From assembly GCF_000423105.1 (NCBI RefSeq), contig NZ_AUHI01000005.1, positions 62,001-126,000 of the forward strand: a stretch of 64,000 bases of DNA, read 5' to 3'. This DNA comes from Halalkalibacillus halophilus DSM 18494 (GTDB lineage: Bacteria; Bacillota; Bacilli; Bacillales; Alkalibacillaceae). Shown piece by piece: positions 61,248 through 64,000 of the stretch. The position numbers and the translations under genes are program-made. The notes below the pieces were generated by a model that ran no database searches, was not told the origin of the DNA, and saw nothing but the letters and a program-made list of their open reading frames with translations. Position 1 is the stretch's first letter, and each line of letters opens with the position of its first letter.

Positions 61248-61988
61248 TTATTTTCTACAACGGAAAAAAAATCGATTTGTTTGTTCATCAGTTGCTTTTG
61301 TTAAAGAAAAATCACTACTAAACTCTACTTCAGTAAACCCGACTTCCTGTAATAATTCTTTATATTTTTCCATAGGGAATACTTGTTGAGTATGAACTTC
61401 ATCAAACCTTTTATATAGATCCGCTTCTTTTTGTACAAAAAAGGTTAAATCATGCTCAACTTGGTTTTCTGTTTCTCCTTGTTTACAAAACCAAACATAA
61501 CTAACTTCCTCGCTTATTTGTGAAAAGATCTCATTATCCGTTAATTCATGAATATAGCTAAGACTATGAACATCAAACAGGAATTGTCCATTTTCGCTTA
61601 AATGGTGAAATGCCTGTTGAAAAGTCTGCCTTACATCTTCTTCCGTTAGTAAATAATTTATAACATCGCAATAGGAAAGAATGAGATCAAACGATTTATC
61701 TGTTTGATAGGATCGTATATCTTTATTATCAAAAGTAATATCAAGATTACTTTTCATAGCCTTTTCCTTTGCCAAGTTAATCATCTCTTCTGACTGATCA
61801 ATTGCTGTTATCTTGCTACCCTCTCTAGCTAAACGTGTAGCAATTTCACCTGTTCCACAACCTAACTCAAGAATAGTTAGATCTGAAATTGATTCTTTGG
61901 AACAGCTTTTAGTGAACTCGACCCAATTTTCATATGGGGCATCTTTCATTAATTCATCATATACTGTAGCTAGGCTTTGGTACATCAT
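61248..61988 (-). CDS. yqeM: Class I SAM-dependent methyltransferase YqeM
   Basis: 246 residues with the SAM-binding motif ILELGCGTGEIATRLA (about 36-51) and the acidic loop AIDQSEEMI; later FDLILSYCDVINYL. Substrate unknown. Last gene of the run yqeI-nadD-yqeK-rsfS-yqeM, 11 bp after rsfS, as in B. subtilis. Start is one of two adjacent ATGs. Confidence 0.9.
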   Translation of the reverse strand: MMYQSLATVYDELMKDAPYENWVEFTKSCSKESISDLTILELGCGTGEIATRLAREGSKITAIDQSEEMINLAKEKAMKSNLDITFDNKDIRSYQTDKSFDLILSYCDVINYLLTEEDVRQTFQQAFHHLSENGQFLFDVHSLSYIHELTDNEIFSQISEEVSYVWFCKQGETENQVEHDLTFFVQKEADLYKRFDEVHTQQVFPMEKYKELLQEVGFTEVEFSSDFSLTKATDEQTNRFFFRCRK

Positions 61989-61999
61989 AATAATCCCAG

Positions 62000-62347
62000 T
62001 TACACAGGTAAGGACACTTGATCAGCGTCTCCCCATAATTTCTCTAAGTTATAATAAGCGCGTTCTTCTTTGTGGAAAATGTGAACAACCACATCGTCTA
62101 AATCAACTAGTACCCATCGTGATTGGTCTTTCCCCTCGATTTTCTTAACTTCTAAGCCGTGTTCTTCGACTGCATCTTTAATAGCTTTACTAATGGCATC
62201 TACTTGACGCTCATTATTCCCATGACAAATTAAGAAATAATCTGATATTAACGACACTTCTCTCATATCTAGTGCAATTAAGTCTTGCGCTTGTTTATCA
62301 TCACATGCTTTTGCGGCTATTTCTAATAATTGTTTACTTTCCATCAT
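62000..62347 (-). CDS. rsfS: Ribosomal silencing factor RsfS
   Basis: 115 residues. Nucleotidyltransferase-like Iojap fold with SDYFLICHGNNERQVDAI and WVLVDLDDVVVHIFH, the family signature. Binds uL14 and blocks joining of ribosomal subunits in starvation. Overlaps the end of yqeK by 14 bp. Confidence 0.95.
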   Translation of the reverse strand: MMESKQLLEIAAKACDDKQAQDLIALDMREVSLISDYFLICHGNNERQVDAISKAIKDAVEEHGLEVKKIEGKDQSRWVLVDLDDVVVHIFHKEERAYYNLEKLWGDADQVSLPV

Positions 62348-62924
62348 TCAAACCCCCGTTTTTAATTTTCTTTAAAAAATAATTATATGCATGAAACGTA
62401 TCAGGATAGATCGGCTGTGACTTAGAAGATAAGAAAGAAATGGTTTGTTTTAAAGCATAATGACAAGCTTCATCTAAATCTTTATAAGCTTTTTCTCTTG
62501 CTTCTTCTACACCTGGAAATGTTCTTCCAGGCTCTATATAATCAGCTACAAATACGATCTGTTCTACTTTACTCATATTCCTTCTACCAGTGGTATGATA
62601 ATATATACCGTTCAAAATTTCAGGAGTATCCACCCCATACCACTTGGAAACATATTTAGCTCCCACCGGACCATGCCATAGTTCATGATGATAATGTAAC
62701 AAATCTTTTGGTAATGTTACATCATCTTGAATCCATCTTCTAAGATCGTCTGAATCAAAATCTTTACAATAATCATGAAATGCAGCTGCTAGTCCAACTT
62801 CTGTCTGGTTCACCTCATAAAACGCAGCTAAATCAGATGCAGTCTCCGTTACTCGCTCGACATGTTCAAATCTTTTAGGATTCATCACCTTTTTTGATTC
62901 TAGTAATGCTTGACTAATGTTCAT
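62334..62924 (-). CDS. yqeK: HD-domain Ap4A hydrolase YqeK
   Basis: 196 residues. HD phosphohydrolase with HVERV, AAFHDYCKDFD (the HD pair), HHELWHGPVGA and VADYIEPGR. Homologues split diadenosine tetraphosphate symmetrically to ADP. Overlaps nadD by 11 bp and rsfS by 14 bp, a tightly packed operon. Confidence 0.95.
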   Translation of the reverse strand: MNISQALLESKKVMNPKRFEHVERVTETASDLAAFYEVNQTEVGLAAAFHDYCKDFDSDDLRRWIQDDVTLPKDLLHYHHELWHGPVGAKYVSKWYGVDTPEILNGIYYHTTGRRNMSKVEQIVFVADYIEPGRTFPGVEEAREKAYKDLDEACHYALKQTISFLSSKSQPIYPDTFHAYNYFLKKIKNGGLNDGK

Positions 62925-63474
62925 AAAGCCGATGCTCCTTTATATACTCAGCTACGGAAGCAGTTAGGCCATCATAAACCCCTCGTGACTTTATATTAGA
63001 CCTAATTGTCGAGGAAGATACATTGACCGGATCCATTTCTATTTTTTCTATATCAGCATCACTAAATGTATACCCCACCCGACTAATTCCGATGAATGTT
63101 AATAATTTTTTTAAATCATCAATTCTATGCCAATTCGGTAAATACTCTACCATATCTCCACCAATGATAAATTTAAACTCATAATCAGGAAACCTTTGTT
63201 TAATTTGAAAGACCGTATCGATTGTATAAGATTTACCTTCTCTTTCTTTCTCTATAGAGAGTACTTTCACAGAATCAAACTTCTGCATCAGTAGTTTCAA
63301 CATATTCAACCGGTGATCAAAAGAAACGTTTGCAGGTTCTTTGTGAGGTGGAGTATAGGTTGGAATAAACCATATTTCATCTACGTTCGTTTGTTTCCAC
63401 ACGGCGTTACAAATAGCTAAATGTCCTATGTGAGGAGGATCAAATGTGCCTCCAAACAGAGCTATCTTTTTCAT
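62914..63474 (-). CDS. nadD: Nicotinate-nucleotide adenylyltransferase
   Basis: 186 residues. Nucleotidyltransferase with ALFGGTFDPPHIGHLAI (the HIGH-type motif, about 5-21) and SSSTIRSNIKSRG (ISSTxxR type, near 153). Makes deamido-NAD from nicotinate mononucleotide and ATP. Between yqeI and yqeK. Confidence 0.96.
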   Translation of the reverse strand: MKKIALFGGTFDPPHIGHLAICNAVWKQTNVDEIWFIPTYTPPHKEPANVSFDHRLNMLKLLMQKFDSVKVLSIEKEREGKSYTIDTVFQIKQRFPDYEFKFIIGGDMVEYLPNWHRIDDLKKLLTFIGISRVGYTFSDADIEKIEMDPVNVSSSTIRSNIKSRGVYDGLTASVAEYIKEHRLYEH

Positions 63475-63490
63475 ATGAGACTACCTCTTT

Positions 63491-63781
63491 CTATGGTAGA
63501 TTTATTTCTTTATTCTCTCTAGATTCACGATACAACACAATAATGTTTCCAATTACTTGCACAATATGTGCATTTGTCTTCTGGCTGATCATTGATGCTG
63601 CTTCGTTTTTATCTTCCATAGAATTTTGTAGAATACTTACTTTGATTAACTCTCTCTTTTCCAATGCTTCAGAAATCTGCACAACCATATTTTCATTCAC
63701 ACCACTTTTTCCGATTTGAAAAATTGGGTTTAAATGGTGCGCTTCTTTTCTTAAATATCTTTTTTGTTTTCCTGTTAGCAA
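63491..63781 (-). CDS. yqeI: RNA-binding CRM-domain protein YqeI (YhbY)
   Basis: 96 residues from a TTG start, MLTGKQKRYLRKEAHHL, then PIFQIGKSGVNENMVVQISEAL, the CRM/YhbY fold with its GxxG-like GKSG loop. Associates with pre-50S ribosomes. The TTG (63779-63781) is chosen because AGAGGG lies 6 bp before it and the protein then matches B. subtilis YqeI in start and length; the ATG six codons upstream has no ribosome-binding site. Confidence 0.9.
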   Translation of the reverse strand: MLTGKQKRYLRKEAHHLNPIFQIGKSGVNENMVVQISEALEKRELIKVSILQNSMEDKNEAASMISQKTNAHIVQVIGNIIVLYRESRENKEINLP

Positions 63782-63828
63782 TGTGTACCCTCTTTTCATT
63801 TAAGCTGTGTTAATAATAACCTTTATCA

Positions 63829-64000
63829 TTAATATACTTTTTCTTCTGTCCAAATTTCAAAAGCAATTGCAGCTTGATGCCATAGCATGGATTCACCAAA
63901 TAATAATCTACAATTTTTCTGGTAAGCTTTTTGTAAAAAATTAGTCCATTTCGGAAAATAGATTAATTCACTGGCAATCGTTTTTGAAGATAAGCTATCT
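63829..64000 (-). CDS. aroE: Shikimate dehydrogenase, C-terminal end, cut by window edge
   Basis: The last 56 residues of a protein that continues past the right edge: ELIYFPKWTNFLQKA, then GESMLWHQAAIAFEIWTEEKVY and stop. This is the C-terminal part of shikimate dehydrogenase (NP-x-T-F-L and the M-L-x-x-Q-x-x-AFE-x-W helix). It reduces 3-dehydroshikimate in aromatic amino acid synthesis. aroE (aroD) lies before yqeI in B. subtilis too. Confidence 0.85.
   Translation of the reverse strand, partial: DSLSSKTIASELIYFPKWTNFLQKAYQKNCRLLFGESMLWHQAAIAFEIWTEEKVY

Noticed and set aside
1..64000. Search for CRISPR arrays, insertion sequences, prophage, defence islands or secondary-metabolite clusters
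   Set aside because: No regularly spaced repeats, transposase or integrase-like proteins, or nuclease/ATPase gene pairs of defence type were seen; almost every gene has a clear counterpart in the B. subtilis region.

Overview
The window is a stretch of core chromosome from a low-GC, endospore-forming member of the Bacillaceae. Three things point there: the gene order follows the Bacillus subtilis yqg-yqf-yqe region almost gene for gene (gluP to aroE); sporulation and germination genes are present (yqfC, yqfD, spoIIP, gpr); and so is the late-competence comE cluster. Many proteins are acidic, and Na/phosphate symporter-type carriers and a CccA-type cytochrome are present. This would fit the halotolerant Oceanobacillus/Virgibacillus/Gracilibacillus side of the family, but that placement is inference and the genus cannot be fixed by eye.

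Layout. 1-2.6 kb: the 5' part of the rhomboid protease gene gluP behind two small membrane-anchored protein genes, then rpmG and yqgN. 2.7-8.1 kb: penicillin-binding protein pbpA, MFS transporter yqgE, sodA and an orphan short-chain dehydrogenase/reductase. 8.1-8.7 kb: five tRNA genes (Asn, Met, His, Ile-CAT, Ser) with their own promoter and terminator, followed by a 240-bp palindromic repeat. 9-18.6 kb: Na/Pi symporter, yqgB, a short NfeD protein, ispG, yqfX-like, a lytic transglycosylase, yqfT, nfo, cshB and ispH. 18.6-22 kb: guaB and guaA; guaA sits behind a guanine riboswitch. 22-32 kb: yqfO, trmK, cccA, a membrane protein of unknown function, sigA, dnaG, ppsR, ccpN, recO, yqzL and era. 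31.9-39 kb: dgkA, ybeY, phoH, a frameshifted yqfD, yqfC, then yqfB-floA-yqeZ, yqeY and rpsU. 39-50 kb: yqeW, then the heat-shock operon hrcA-grpE-dnaK-dnaJ-prmA-rsmE-mtaB-deoC under a CIRCE operator, and hemW. 50-56 kb: lepA, yqxA, spoIIP, gpr, rpsT and holA. 56.5-64 kb: yqzM, comEC-comEB-comEA, comER, yqeM, rsfS, yqeK, nadD, yqeI and the 3' end of aroE.

How the genes work together. The window carries protein quality control (GluP, HrcA/GrpE/DnaK/DnaJ, NfeD/flotillin), ribosome maturation and translation (Era, YbeY, RsmE, PrmA, RsfS, YqeI, LepA, MtaB, TrmK), replication and repair (DnaG, HolA, RecO, Nfo), GMP synthesis (GuaB to GuaA), MEP-pathway isoprenoid synthesis (IspG, IspH), carbon regulation (CcpN with PpsR), sporulation (SpoIIP, Gpr, YqfC/YqfD) and DNA uptake (ComEA, ComEC).

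I found no CRISPR array, insertion sequence, prophage, toxin-antitoxin module or recognisable new defence system. The points worth a second look are small: a one-base frame break in yqfD, a guanine riboswitch with unusual junction bases, a Pho-box-like triple repeat before the Na/Pi symporter gene, a 240-bp inverted-repeat element, a hairpin in the rpsT leader, and several genes missing from an otherwise conserved order (glyQS, pgpH, cdd, yqxD).
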